NCBI RefSeq assembly: GCF_000299935.1
Contig: NZ_AMRL01000012.1
Span: 45,957 to 109,956, forward strand
From: Oceanibaculum indicum P24
GTDB lineage: Bacteria > Pseudomonadota > Alphaproteobacteria > Oceanibaculales > Oceanibaculaceae
DNA: 64,000 nt
Reading direction: 5' to 3'
The notes beneath the pieces were generated by a model. It made no database searches and was not told the DNA's origin. It worked only from the letters and a program-made list of their open reading frames with translations. Positions 46,244-53,913 of this stretch are shown here, one piece after another (position 1 is the first letter of the stretch; every line of letters starts with the position of its first letter). Position numbers and translations under genes: made by a program.

Positions 46244-46891
46244 ATGATCTCTTACAGAGAAGAAAAAACCGCCCTCTTCATAGATGGGTCGAATCTCTAC
46301 GCCGCCGCCCGTGCGCTCGGATTCGACATCGATTACAAGAAGCTCCTCGGATATTTCTCGCAGAAGGGTCGTCTGCTTCGCGCCTTTTACTACACGGCGC
46401 TGGTGGAAGATGCCGAATATTCGCCAATCCGCCCGCTGATCGACTGGCTGGATTACAATGGCTACACCATGGTCACCAAGCCGACGAAGGAGTTCACCGA
46501 CTCCAGCGGCCGCCGCAAGGTGAAGGGCAACATGGATATCGAGCTGGCCATAGACGTGATGGAAATGGCCGAGCATGTCGATCACATCGTGCTGTTTTCC
46601 GGCGATGGCGATTTCCGCCGGCTCGTCGAGGCGGTGCAGCGCAAGGGTGTGCGCGTGTCCGTGGTCAGCACCGTTCGCTCCAGCCCGCCGATGGTCGCCG
46701 ACGAGCTGCGCCGTCAGGCCGACAGCTTCATCGAGCTGATGGATATCGAGGGCGAGATCGCCCGCCAGCATCAGGGTCCGCGCCGCGACGACCGCCAGGA
46801 GCGCTTCGCCGGCCCCGACGACTTCGATGATGAGGATGGCGAGGACGAGGCCGAGGTGATCTTCCAGGACCGTACCGGCGGCCGGCGGTGA
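46244..46891 (+). CDS. NYN-domain protein (LabA/DUF88-type PIN-like RNase)
   Basis: This 215-residue protein has a PIN-like NYN nuclease fold. Acidic residues expected to bind metal are Asp14 in LFIDGSNLYAAA, Asp98 in KGNMDIELAIDVME and Asp121/Asp123 in LFSGDGDFRRLVEA. RKGVRVSVVST is also typical of LabA/DUF88 proteins, some of which act on RNA. The last 45 residues are charged and very acidic. An AGGA site precedes ATG 46244. Its stop overlaps the start of the uracil-DNA glycosylase gene (GTGA), so they are co-translated. It is divergent from folK. Confidence 0.9.
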   Translation: MISYREEKTALFIDGSNLYAAARALGFDIDYKKLLGYFSQKGRLLRAFYYTALVEDAEYSPIRPLIDWLDYNGYTMVTKPTKEFTDSSGRRKVKGNMDIELAIDVMEMAEHVDHIVLFSGDGDFRRLVEAVQRKGVRVSVVSTVRSSPPMVADELRRQADSFIELMDIEGEIARQHQGPRRDDRQERFAGPDDFDDEDGEDEAEVIFQDRTGGRR

Positions 46892-47529
46892 TACCGGGCG
46901 CCCTGCAGCCCGAACGCGATTGCCAGATCTGCCCCAGGCTGGCCGCGTTCCGGGCGGAGAACCGCCAGAAGCATGAGGGCTTCTTCAACGCCCCTGTCCC
47001 GCCCTTCGGCGATGCCTCTGCGAAACTGCTGATCGTCGGGCTGGCCCCCGGGTTAAAGGGGGCGAACCGCACTGGCCGTCCCTTCACCGGCGACTATGCC
47101 GGCGACCTGCTCTATCCCACGCTGGTGAAATTCGGCTGGGCGCAGGGCGAGTATGGCCGCGATCCCGCCGACGGGCTGCATCTTACGGGCTGCCGCATCA
47201 CCAATGCAGTGAAATGTGTGCCGCCGCAGAACAAGCCGACCCCGGCGGAAATCAATGCCTGCCGGCCCTATCTGAAGTCGGAGCTGGCGGCCCTGCCCGG
47301 CTTGCGCGTCATCCTGGCGCTGGGCTCCATCGCGCATACCTCCGTATTGTCCGCCTATGGCGTGCGCAAGGTGCTCTATCCCTTCGGCCATGGCACCCTG
47401 CATGAGATGCCCGGCGGGGTGCTGCTGGCGGATTCCTACCATTGCTCGCGCTACAACACGAACACCGGACGGCTAACCCCGGAAATGTTCGAGGATGTGT
47501 TCCGAGCGATTGCCAAAAAGATCGGCTAA
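46888..47529 (+). CDS. Uracil-DNA glycosylase, family 5 (UdgB-like)
   Basis: This enzyme removes uracil (and in family 5 also hypoxanthine or ethenocytosine) from DNA. The 213-residue protein has the family motif GLAPGLKGANRTGRPFTGD around residues 51-69 and four cysteines (12, 15, 110, 125) placed as the iron-sulfur ligands of family 4/5 enzymes. The C-terminal active-site loop is in DSYHCSRYNTNTGRL near 183. It starts at GTG 46888 inside the stop of the NYN gene. The usual Asp/Asn of family 1 is absent, as expected for family 5. It ends 4 bases inside the convergent ABC ATPase gene. Confidence 0.9.
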   Translation: MIPGALQPERDCQICPRLAAFRAENRQKHEGFFNAPVPPFGDASAKLLIVGLAPGLKGANRTGRPFTGDYAGDLLYPTLVKFGWAQGEYGRDPADGLHLTGCRITNAVKCVPPQNKPTPAEINACRPYLKSELAALPGLRVILALGSIAHTSVLSAYGVRKVLYPFGHGTLHEMPGGVLLADSYHCSRYNTNTGRLTPEMFEDVFRAIAKKIG

Positions 47530-48542
47530 AGCCGCTTCCCCTCCTTATCGAACAAATGGCAGCGCGCCGGATCGAGCGCCAGCCTGACCTTGTCGCCCCG
47601 CTTTGGCGGCGGGTCCTCGCGGTGGCGGAAGGCGAGTCCTGTTCCATCGTCCAGCGTGGCATGCACCAGCCTTGTCTCGCCCAGCTCCTCCACCAGCGTC
47701 ACTTTCGCCTCCAACGGCCCGTCGGCGTTAAAGGCGATGTCCTCCGAGCGGACCCCCAGAGTCTCCGCCTTGCGCAGGCCCGGCAGATCAAGCCCGGCCG
47801 CCCCGGCCTTCACCGGCAGCAGGTTCATCGGCGGCGACCCCAGGAAGCGCGCGACGAACAGATTATCCGGCTTGTGGTAGAGGTCCGCCGGCTTCCCCGC
47901 CTGTTCCACCCGGCCGCCATTCAGCACCACCATGCGGTCGGCCAGCGTCATAGCCTCCACCTGGTCGTGCGTCACATAGATCATGGTGGCGCCCAGATCC
48001 TGATGCATCTTCGCAATCTCGACACGGGTCTGCACGCGCAAGGCGGCATCGAGGTTAGACAGCGGCTCGTCGAACAGGAAGACGCGCGGCTCCCGCACAA
48101 TGGCGCGGGCGATGGCCACGCGCTGGCGCTGCCCACCCGACAGCTCACGCGGCCGGCGGTCCAGCAACTCGCCGATCTGCAGCATGCCGGCGACACGGTC
48201 GACCCGTTCATTCACCGTCTCCTTCGCGGCACCCGACAGGCTGAGGCCGAAGGCGATGTTCTTGCGGACGGTCATATGCGGGTAGAGCGCATAGGACTGG
48301 AACACCATGGACACGCCGCGCTTCGCCGGCTCCGTGGCGGTCACCTTGTCCTCCCCGATCCAGATATCGCCGCCGGTCGCATCTTCCAGCCCGGCAATCA
48401 GCCGCAGCAGTGTGGACTTGCCGCAGCCCGACGGGCCGACGAAGACGACGAACTCGCCATCCGCGATCTCCAGGTCGATATCCCGGATCACCTCGGTCCT
48501 GCCGAAGGATTTGCGGAGCTTTTCCAGTCTGACGGACGCCAT
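47526..48542 (-). CDS. Sugar ABC transporter ATPase, UgpC/MalK family
   Basis: This 338-residue ATPase drives a CUT1-type sugar importer. It has Walker A GPSGCGKST, LSGGQRQRVAIARA, Walker B VFLFDEPLSNLDA and the switch His in THDQVEAMTLADRM. The C-terminal OB-like regulatory domain (about 235-338) is present. It is the last gene of a seven-gene run beginning with the gpsA-like gene, so it completes the importer formed with the two permeases and the binding protein upstream. The substrate is discussed with the locus; glucosides are likely. Confidence 0.94.
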   Translation of the reverse strand: MASVRLEKLRKSFGRTEVIRDIDLEIADGEFVVFVGPSGCGKSTLLRLIAGLEDATGGDIWIGEDKVTATEPAKRGVSMVFQSYALYPHMTVRKNIAFGLSLSGAAKETVNERVDRVAGMLQIGELLDRRPRELSGGQRQRVAIARAIVREPRVFLFDEPLSNLDAALRVQTRVEIAKMHQDLGATMIYVTHDQVEAMTLADRMVVLNGGRVEQAGKPADLYHKPDNLFVARFLGSPPMNLLPVKAGAAGLDLPGLRKAETLGVRSEDIAFNADGPLEAKVTLVEELGETRLVHATLDDGTGLAFRHREDPPPKRGDKVRLALDPARCHLFDKEGKRL

Positions 48543-48548
48543 GTTTCC

Positions 48549-49376
48549 CTATCCCTTGACCGCGCCAGCCGTCAGCCCGGCCACCAGACGGCGCTGGAAC
48601 ACCAGCACCAGCAGGATCAGCGGCACGGTGACGGTGACGGAGGCCGCCATGATGTTGCCCCAGGGCAGCTCGTGCTCGCTGCCGCCGGTGATCAGCGCGA
48701 TGGCGACCGGCACCGTGCGCTGCGTATTGGTCAGCGTGAAGGTCAGCGCGAACAGGAACTCGTTCCAGGCGACGATGAAGGCCAGCAGGCCGGTGGTCAC
48801 CATCGCCGGCCACAGCAGCGGCAGGAAGATGCGGGTAACCAGCACGAAGGGCGTGGCGCCCTCCAGAATCGCCGCTTCCTCGATCTCGCCCGGCAGGTTG
48901 CGCATGAAGGTAGTCAGCACCCAGACCGTGAATGGCAGGGTGAAGATCAGGTAGGACAGCACCAGGCTCAGCAGATTGTTGTAGAGGCCCAGGCCGCGCA
49001 CCAGCTCGAACATGCCGGACAGCACGGCCACCTGCGGGAACATGGACACGCCGAGGATGGTCAGCAACAGCGTCGAGCGGCCCCGGAATCGCACCCGCCC
49101 GAGCGCGAAGGCCGCCCCCAGCCCCAGCGACAGCGACAGCGCCACCACAGCGAAAGACACCAGAAGCGAGTTCAGGATGTTCCGCGCGAAAGGCTGTTCG
49201 GTGAAAACCCGGACATAGTTGGAGAAATCCAGTTCTGTCGGCCAGTAGGACACCTGGAACACCGCCGAGCCACTCTTCAGCGAGGTCAGCACCGCGTAAT
49301 AGAACGGGAACAGCAGGTAGAACAGGATCGCCGCGACCAGCAGCCAGAACCCCGCCCCTTTCAGCAGCCGGGTCAT
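48549..49376 (-). CDS. Sugar ABC transporter permease (MalG-like)
   Basis: This 275-residue inner-membrane permease has six predicted helices. The EAA loop contacting the ATPase reads EEAAILEGATPFVLVTRIFLPL near residue 170 (given in part). The N-terminal segment LLFPFYYAVLTSLKSG and the WPTELDFSNYVRVF stretch match MalG-type permeases for oligosaccharides or glycosides. Its start overlaps the upstream permease gene by 4 bases. The ATPase gene follows after 6 bases. Confidence 0.93.
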   Translation of the reverse strand: MTRLLKGAGFWLLVAAILFYLLFPFYYAVLTSLKSGSAVFQVSYWPTELDFSNYVRVFTEQPFARNILNSLLVSFAVVALSLSLGLGAAFALGRVRFRGRSTLLLTILGVSMFPQVAVLSGMFELVRGLGLYNNLLSLVLSYLIFTLPFTVWVLTTFMRNLPGEIEEAAILEGATPFVLVTRIFLPLLWPAMVTTGLLAFIVAWNEFLFALTFTLTNTQRTVPVAIALITGGSEHELPWGNIMAASVTVTVPLILLVLVFQRRLVAGLTAGAVKG

Positions 49377-50290
49377 CGTGCCCTCCCGCCCAGATCGGCG
49401 CGGGTCGCCATCAGATAGATCACCGTCAGCAGCGCGATGGCGGCGAACAGCAGTGTCGAGGCGGCGGAACCAAAGCCGACATCCTGGAAATCGACGAATT
49501 GCTGGCGGGCATAGACCGACATGGTCATCGTCGCCTCGGCATTGCCGGTCATGATGTACACGATGTCAAACACCCGCATCGCATCCAGCAGCCGGAAGAT
49601 CACCGCAACGATCAGCGCCGGCTTGATGAGCGGCAGGGTAACGTGGAAGAACACCCTCACCGGATGAATGCCGTCCACGCGGGCCGCCTCGTAACAGTCG
49701 CGTGGCAGCATCTGCAGCGCAGCCAGCACCATCAGCGCGACGAAGGGGGTTGTCTTCCAGACATCGACTGCCACCACCGACCACAGCGCCAGATCGCTGG
49801 AGGCCAGCCAGGCCACCGGCGCCGAGATGAGGCCGAGCCGCAGCAGCGCATCATTCACGATGCCGAACTGGTCGTGCAGCATCCAGGCCCACATCTTGGC
49901 CGACACCACGGTCGGGATCGCCCAGGGGATCAGCACGGCGGCCCGCATCAGCGCCCGGCCGGGAAAGCTGGCATTCAGCACCAGCGCGATGATGACGCCG
50001 AACACCGTCTCGAAAAACACCGAGACCAGGGCGAACAACAGCGTGTTCTTGACCGCAACCCACCAGAGCGGGTCCGCCAGGATGCCGTAGGTGACGCCCC
50101 TGCTCTCCGCCAGGAAATTCTCCAGGCCGATGAAGCCGTAGTCGCCGAAGCGCGACAGCTCCGCATCGGTCAGGCTGAAATAGAAGGTGCGTGCCAGCGG
50201 CCAGGCGGCGACCAGCGCCAGCACCAGCAGCATCGGCGCCAAGAACAGCCAGGCAGAACGGATGCGAGCGCGGGTGAGGTCACTGGTCAT
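49373..50290 (-). CDS. Sugar ABC transporter permease (MalF-like)
   Basis: This 305-residue inner-membrane permease starts at ATG 50290 behind a strong GGAGGGGG site; the frame is open seven codons further upstream. Hydrophobic helices begin with AWLFLAPMLLVLALVAAWPLA, and the EAA loop is in CYEAARVDGIHPVRVFFHVTLP near residue 210 (given in part). It pairs with the MalG-like permease encoded next. It follows the binding-protein gene with only about 14 bases between, as in AglF/ThuF-type systems. Confidence 0.93.
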   Translation of the reverse strand: MTSDLTRARIRSAWLFLAPMLLVLALVAAWPLARTFYFSLTDAELSRFGDYGFIGLENFLAESRGVTYGILADPLWWVAVKNTLLFALVSVFFETVFGVIIALVLNASFPGRALMRAAVLIPWAIPTVVSAKMWAWMLHDQFGIVNDALLRLGLISAPVAWLASSDLALWSVVAVDVWKTTPFVALMVLAALQMLPRDCYEAARVDGIHPVRVFFHVTLPLIKPALIVAVIFRLLDAMRVFDIVYIMTGNAEATMTMSVYARQQFVDFQDVGFGSAASTLLFAAIALLTVIYLMATRADLGGRAR

Positions 50291-50304
50291 ATTCTGCCCC
50301 CTCC

Positions 50305-51606
50305 TCACCACTGGCCGCCACGGCTGAGCCGGAGCAGGTCGCGTTCCAGCTCGGCCAGGCGGGGTGCGGGCTCGATGCCTTTCGACAGGATTTCATGGAT
50401 CGCCCGCGAGAAGGCGAAGGACACCCGGTTGTAGCGTGTGCCGGTTGCCCGCGCCGGACGTGGATTAGCGGTCTCGAAGGTCTCGTACAGCGTATCGAAG
50501 AAGGGGCTGACGCCCAGCACCTCCTGATCCTCATAGAGCGCCGGGCGTGTCGGGTTGTAGGAGCCACGCACCGCGCGCACCTTCTGCCGCTCGGCGCTGG
50601 TCAGGAACAGCACCAGATCGGCCGCCTCCGCCGGATGTTCGGAGAAACGCGATACCGCCAGATGCCAGCCGCCGAGACAGGCGCTGCGCTGGCCATCCGG
50701 CGATCCGGCGGGCAATGCCACGACGCCAACCTTGCCGCGCACCGGGCTGTCCTGCCCCTGTGCCAGCGACCAGGCATAGGGCCAGTTGCGCATGAAGACG
50801 GCTCGGCCGCTCTGGAACACGCCGCGCGCGGCCTCCTCGTCATAGTTCAGCACGCCGCGGGGGGAGATGCTGCCGACCCAGGAGGCGGCAAGGTCCAGTG
50901 CCGCCGCCGCGCGCGAATTGTTCACGGTGATCGTGCCGTCATCGGCGACAATGGTGCCGCCGCCGAAGGAATCGATCCATTCCAGCCCGTTGCAGGTCAG
51001 CCCTTCATAGGCCCGCCCCTGCCAGACATAGCCCCACAGATCACCATTGCCGGCCTCGCGTTCCGCCTGCTGCACGGTGCCGGCGATGGCGGTCAGTTCG
51101 GCCCAGGTTTCCGGCGGCGCGAAATCATGCTTTTCCAGCAGGTCACGGCGGTAGAACAGCACACCGGCATCGGTCCACCAGGGCAGCGCCACCAGCTTTC
51201 CATCCACCGTGTCATTCTCGATCAGATTCGGGAAATGCGCCTTCTCCGCACCGTCGCTATAGGGCGCAAGGTCGATGAAATAGCCGCCCAATATGCCCGG
51301 CCAGACGATGTCGATCTGGAACACGTCGATATCGTCGGCACCGGCCGCCAGCATCTGCTGGTAGAGTGCCAGCCGCTCGGTCGAGGAGTTGGGGGTGGAG
51401 ACGATCTCCACCCGGTTGCCGGTCTGCTCCTCCCAGGCGGAAACGCCTTCGCGGCACAGTTCCAGCTCCACCCCGACGGCACCGCAGGAGATGGATATCT
51501 GCACGCCCTGCGCGGACGACGTGGCCGGAAGGCCGCAAACGCCCAGCAAGGACACCGCAAGAACGGCAAAAACCCTGCCGTCTATACTGGCGGGTGGACA
51601 CCCCAT
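50305..51606 (-). CDS. Sugar ABC transporter solute-binding protein
   Basis: This 433-residue periplasmic receptor for the importer starts at ATG 51606 with GAGGGAC upstream and a signal peptide (about residues 10-33: VFAVLAVSLLGVCGLPATSSAQG). The mature part has DIDVFQIDIVWPGILGGYF and PWWTDAGVLFYRRDLLEKHDF (given in part), typical of AglE/ThuE/MalE-like proteins for alpha-glucosides. A Trp/Tyr-rich pocket is suggested by WGYVWQGRAYEGLTCNGLEW. It begins 40 bases after the GT20 gene ends, in the same direction, so it is likely in the same transcript. Confidence 0.92.
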   Translation of the reverse strand: MGCPPASIDGRVFAVLAVSLLGVCGLPATSSAQGVQISISCGAVGVELELCREGVSAWEEQTGNRVEIVSTPNSSTERLALYQQMLAAGADDIDVFQIDIVWPGILGGYFIDLAPYSDGAEKAHFPNLIENDTVDGKLVALPWWTDAGVLFYRRDLLEKHDFAPPETWAELTAIAGTVQQAEREAGNGDLWGYVWQGRAYEGLTCNGLEWIDSFGGGTIVADDGTITVNNSRAAAALDLAASWVGSISPRGVLNYDEEAARGVFQSGRAVFMRNWPYAWSLAQGQDSPVRGKVGVVALPAGSPDGQRSACLGGWHLAVSRFSEHPAEAADLVLFLTSAERQKVRAVRGSYNPTRPALYEDQEVLGVSPFFDTLYETFETANPRPARATGTRYNRVSFAFSRAIHEILSKGIEPAPRLAELERDLLRLSRGGQW

Positions 51607-51646
51607 GAAACCGTCCCTCTTTCCTCCTCTACAGCAGGCCTCGGCC

Positions 51647-53164
51647 TCAGGCCGCCGCCTCCGGCTTGGTGCGCAGCCCCTCGCCGATCTCGCCGAAGCG
51701 TTCCAGCGTATGGCGCGCCCAGCGCGAGACGTCGTAATGCAGGACATTCTGGTGCATCGCGCGCATGCGCTCCCGCTTCTCTTCCTCCGGCATGTCGAGC
51801 GCCTGGTCGAGGGCGGCATCCATCGCTCGCGCCGAATAAGGATTGGCGAGGACCGCCTGCGGCAGTTCGACGGCACAGCCGGTAAATTCCGACAGCACCA
51901 GTACGCCGAGATCGCCCTGCTTGGCCGCGACATATTCCTTGGCGACCAAGTTCAGCCCGTCGCGCAGCGGCGCGATCAGGCAGACATCCGCCATCTTGTA
52001 ATAGGCAATCAGCCGGTCGAACGGGATGGCGTTGGAGAACAGGAAGACCGGCGACCAGCGCAGATTGGTGAAACGGCCATTGATGCGGCCGACCAGCGCC
52101 TCGATCTCGCGCTGCGTGTCACGGTAGATCTTCATGCCGCTGGCCGCCTGCACTGAGACCAGCAGCAACTTCACTTTGCCATGCAGTTCCGGGCGCCGTT
52201 CCAGAAGCCGTTCATAGGCCTGCAAGGTTTCCTTCATGCCCTTGGTGTAGTCGGTCCGCCCCACCGCCAGGATCAGCCGCTGGCCTTCCAGCTCCTCCCG
52301 GATGGTCTTCTGGATCTGCCGGCTGGGCTCGCCCTTCAGCAGTTCGGTGATGATCTCCGGGTTGGTGCCGACCGGGAAGGCATCGAGATTGACGCTCCGT
52401 CCCTTGTGGCTGAGGCGCACCGGCACATCCGGCTCCGACAAGGCCATCCCGCTCGGCGACATGCCGCTCTCGACGCGTACGGTTTCCGTCACCTCAACAT
52501 CGCGCAGCGAGCGCGCGACATCGGCGAAGTTCTTGGAATAGCGCGGAATGTGAAAGCCGACGAGGTCGCAGTCCAGCAGGCTGTCCACAATCTCGGCCCG
52601 CCAGGGCAGCACGTTGAACACATCCGGAGATGGGAAAGGCGTGTGGTGGAAGAAGGCGATCTTCAGCGACGGCTTGATCTGCCGCAGATATTTCGGCACC
52701 AGCCACAGATTGTAGTCATGCACCCAGACCAGGGCGTCGTCCTCGGCCTGCGCGGCGGCGGCCTCGGCGAACAGCCAGTTCACCTCGCGGAAGGTATTCC
52801 AGTCGGCATTCTCGTAGCGGAACAGCCAGGGGAAGGAGTGCAGGATCGGCCACAGCGCCTCCTTCGAAGTGACGTGGTAGAAGCTCTTCACCTGCTCGGC
52901 CGTCAGCGGCAGGCGGGAGACCGCGTAATTGCCGTAGCTGTCCTCGATGCGGATGACGCGGTCGAACTTCTCCTGCTGCTTCGCCGACACCTGCTTCCAG
53001 GCAACCCAGGCGCCGCGCCCCTCGGCAATTCGGCCGAAGAAACTCTTCAGGGTCGGGACAATCCCGTTCGGGCTCTTGTTCTCCCGATAGACCCGCCGAC
53101 CGTTCTCCACCGCCTCCTCATAGGGCTGGCGATGATAGACGATGACGAGATCCGATTTGGTCAT
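51647..53164 (-). CDS. ggpS: GT20 synthase resembling glucosylglycerol-phosphate synthase
   Basis: This retaining glycosyltransferase is predicted to join glucose from ADP- or UDP-glucose to glycerol 3-phosphate. The 505-residue protein has the donor-site residues Arg303 and Lys309 in VGRTDYTKGM, HDYNLWLVPKYLR near 149, and RDGLNLVAKEYVA near 401. The N terminus reads IVYHRQPYEE and SPNGIVPTLKSFF, which match my memory of cyanobacterial GgpS and differ from the SNRxxP...GGL motif of OtsA trehalose-phosphate synthase that binds glucose 6-phosphate. A glycerol-3-phosphate dehydrogenase in the same operon fits. It overlaps the phosphatase gene by 4 bases. OtsA is the alternative, less likely. 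Confidence 0.8.
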   Translation of the reverse strand: MTKSDLVIVYHRQPYEEAVENGRRVYRENKSPNGIVPTLKSFFGRIAEGRGAWVAWKQVSAKQQEKFDRVIRIEDSYGNYAVSRLPLTAEQVKSFYHVTSKEALWPILHSFPWLFRYENADWNTFREVNWLFAEAAAAQAEDDALVWVHDYNLWLVPKYLRQIKPSLKIAFFHHTPFPSPDVFNVLPWRAEIVDSLLDCDLVGFHIPRYSKNFADVARSLRDVEVTETVRVESGMSPSGMALSEPDVPVRLSHKGRSVNLDAFPVGTNPEIITELLKGEPSRQIQKTIREELEGQRLILAVGRTDYTKGMKETLQAYERLLERRPELHGKVKLLLVSVQAASGMKIYRDTQREIEALVGRINGRFTNLRWSPVFLFSNAIPFDRLIAYYKMADVCLIAPLRDGLNLVAKEYVAAKQGDLGVLVLSEFTGCAVELPQAVLANPYSARAMDAALDQALDMPEEEKRERMRAMHQNVLHYDVSRWARHTLERFGEIGEGLRTKPEAAA

Positions 53165-53913
53165 GAGATGTTCTCCCCCTCCAGTGCCTTCGGATGCATG
53201 CGGAAATGCCGCAACGCATCGGCGATGCCCGCCGCCCCTGGCAGCGGGCTGCGATAGACCCAGTCATAGCCGTCGATGGCCTCGACCAGCTTCGGTTCGG
53301 AATTGCCGACGGCAACCCCTTTCAGCTTTGTCTCGAACAGCGACAGGTCGTTCAGCGTGTCACCGGCGACCAGCACACGGTCCTGCGGCAGGCCCAGCGC
53401 CGTGACGGTGCGCAGCAGCGTCGGCCCCTTCGCCACGCCCTTGGGCAGCACATCCAGGAAGGTTTCCGCCGACAGCAGCCAGTCGAAGCCGGCTTCCTCG
53501 ATCTTGCGCAGTGTCTCGGGACGCAGGGAATCCGGCTGATAGTAATAGCTGACCCGGCGGTGAAACGGTGTGGGCTGCAGTTCCAGCCCCGGCTCGTCCG
53601 CCAGCATCTTGCGCACCCGGTCGCCGGCATCGCCCCAGCGTTCGCCAATCTCGTCCTGCACCTCGGCCAGCGGCGCGAAATCCTGGCCATTCACAATGGT
53701 GGTGCCGACATCGCCGATGATGTAGTGCGGCCGTGGCATGCCCGGCTGTGCGATGAGGCCGCGGATGAAGTCGAGATCGCGGCCGGTGACGAAGATCAGC
53801 AGCGCGTCGTCGCGCTGATTCAGATGCTCGTAGAGATCGCGGCGCTGTTCGTCGCTGCCGCCCAGAAAAGTACCGTCAAGATCGGTTGCCAGAATGAGAT
53901 TGAGATTTTGCAT
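53161..53913 (-). CDS. HAD-IIB phosphatase, probably the glucosylglycerol-phosphate phosphatase
   Basis: This 250-residue HAD phosphatase is of the sucrose-phosphatase/MPGP type. Motif I is TDLDGTF with Asp11 and Asp13; the conserved Lys lies in LPKGVAKGPTLL near 160; motif IV is VAGDTLNDLSLFE near 185. Its position between the gpsA-like and GT20 genes (1-base and 4-base overlaps) makes dephosphorylation of the GT20 product the natural role. It is much shorter than the cyanobacterial GgpP (about 420 residues) and is not a TPP-type OtsB, so it may be a separate solution to the same step. Confidence 0.82.
   Translation of the reverse strand: MQNLNLILATDLDGTFLGGSDEQRRDLYEHLNQRDDALLIFVTGRDLDFIRGLIAQPGMPRPHYIIGDVGTTIVNGQDFAPLAEVQDEIGERWGDAGDRVRKMLADEPGLELQPTPFHRRVSYYYQPDSLRPETLRKIEEAGFDWLLSAETFLDVLPKGVAKGPTLLRTVTALGLPQDRVLVAGDTLNDLSLFETKLKGVAVGNSEPKLVEAIDGYDWVYRSPLPGAAGIADALRHFRMHPKALEGENIS

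Noticed and set aside
47442..49418. A 658-codon plus-strand open frame opposite the ABC genes
   Set aside because: It is antisense to an ATPase and a permease with clear motifs and has His/Gln-rich low-complexity sequence.
51647..53164. Calling the GT20 gene otsA (trehalose-6-phosphate synthase)
   Set aside because: The N-terminal acceptor-site motifs match GgpS rather than OtsA, no trehalose-phosphatase gene is next to it, and a glycerol-3-phosphate dehydrogenase is in the operon. It remains the fallback call.
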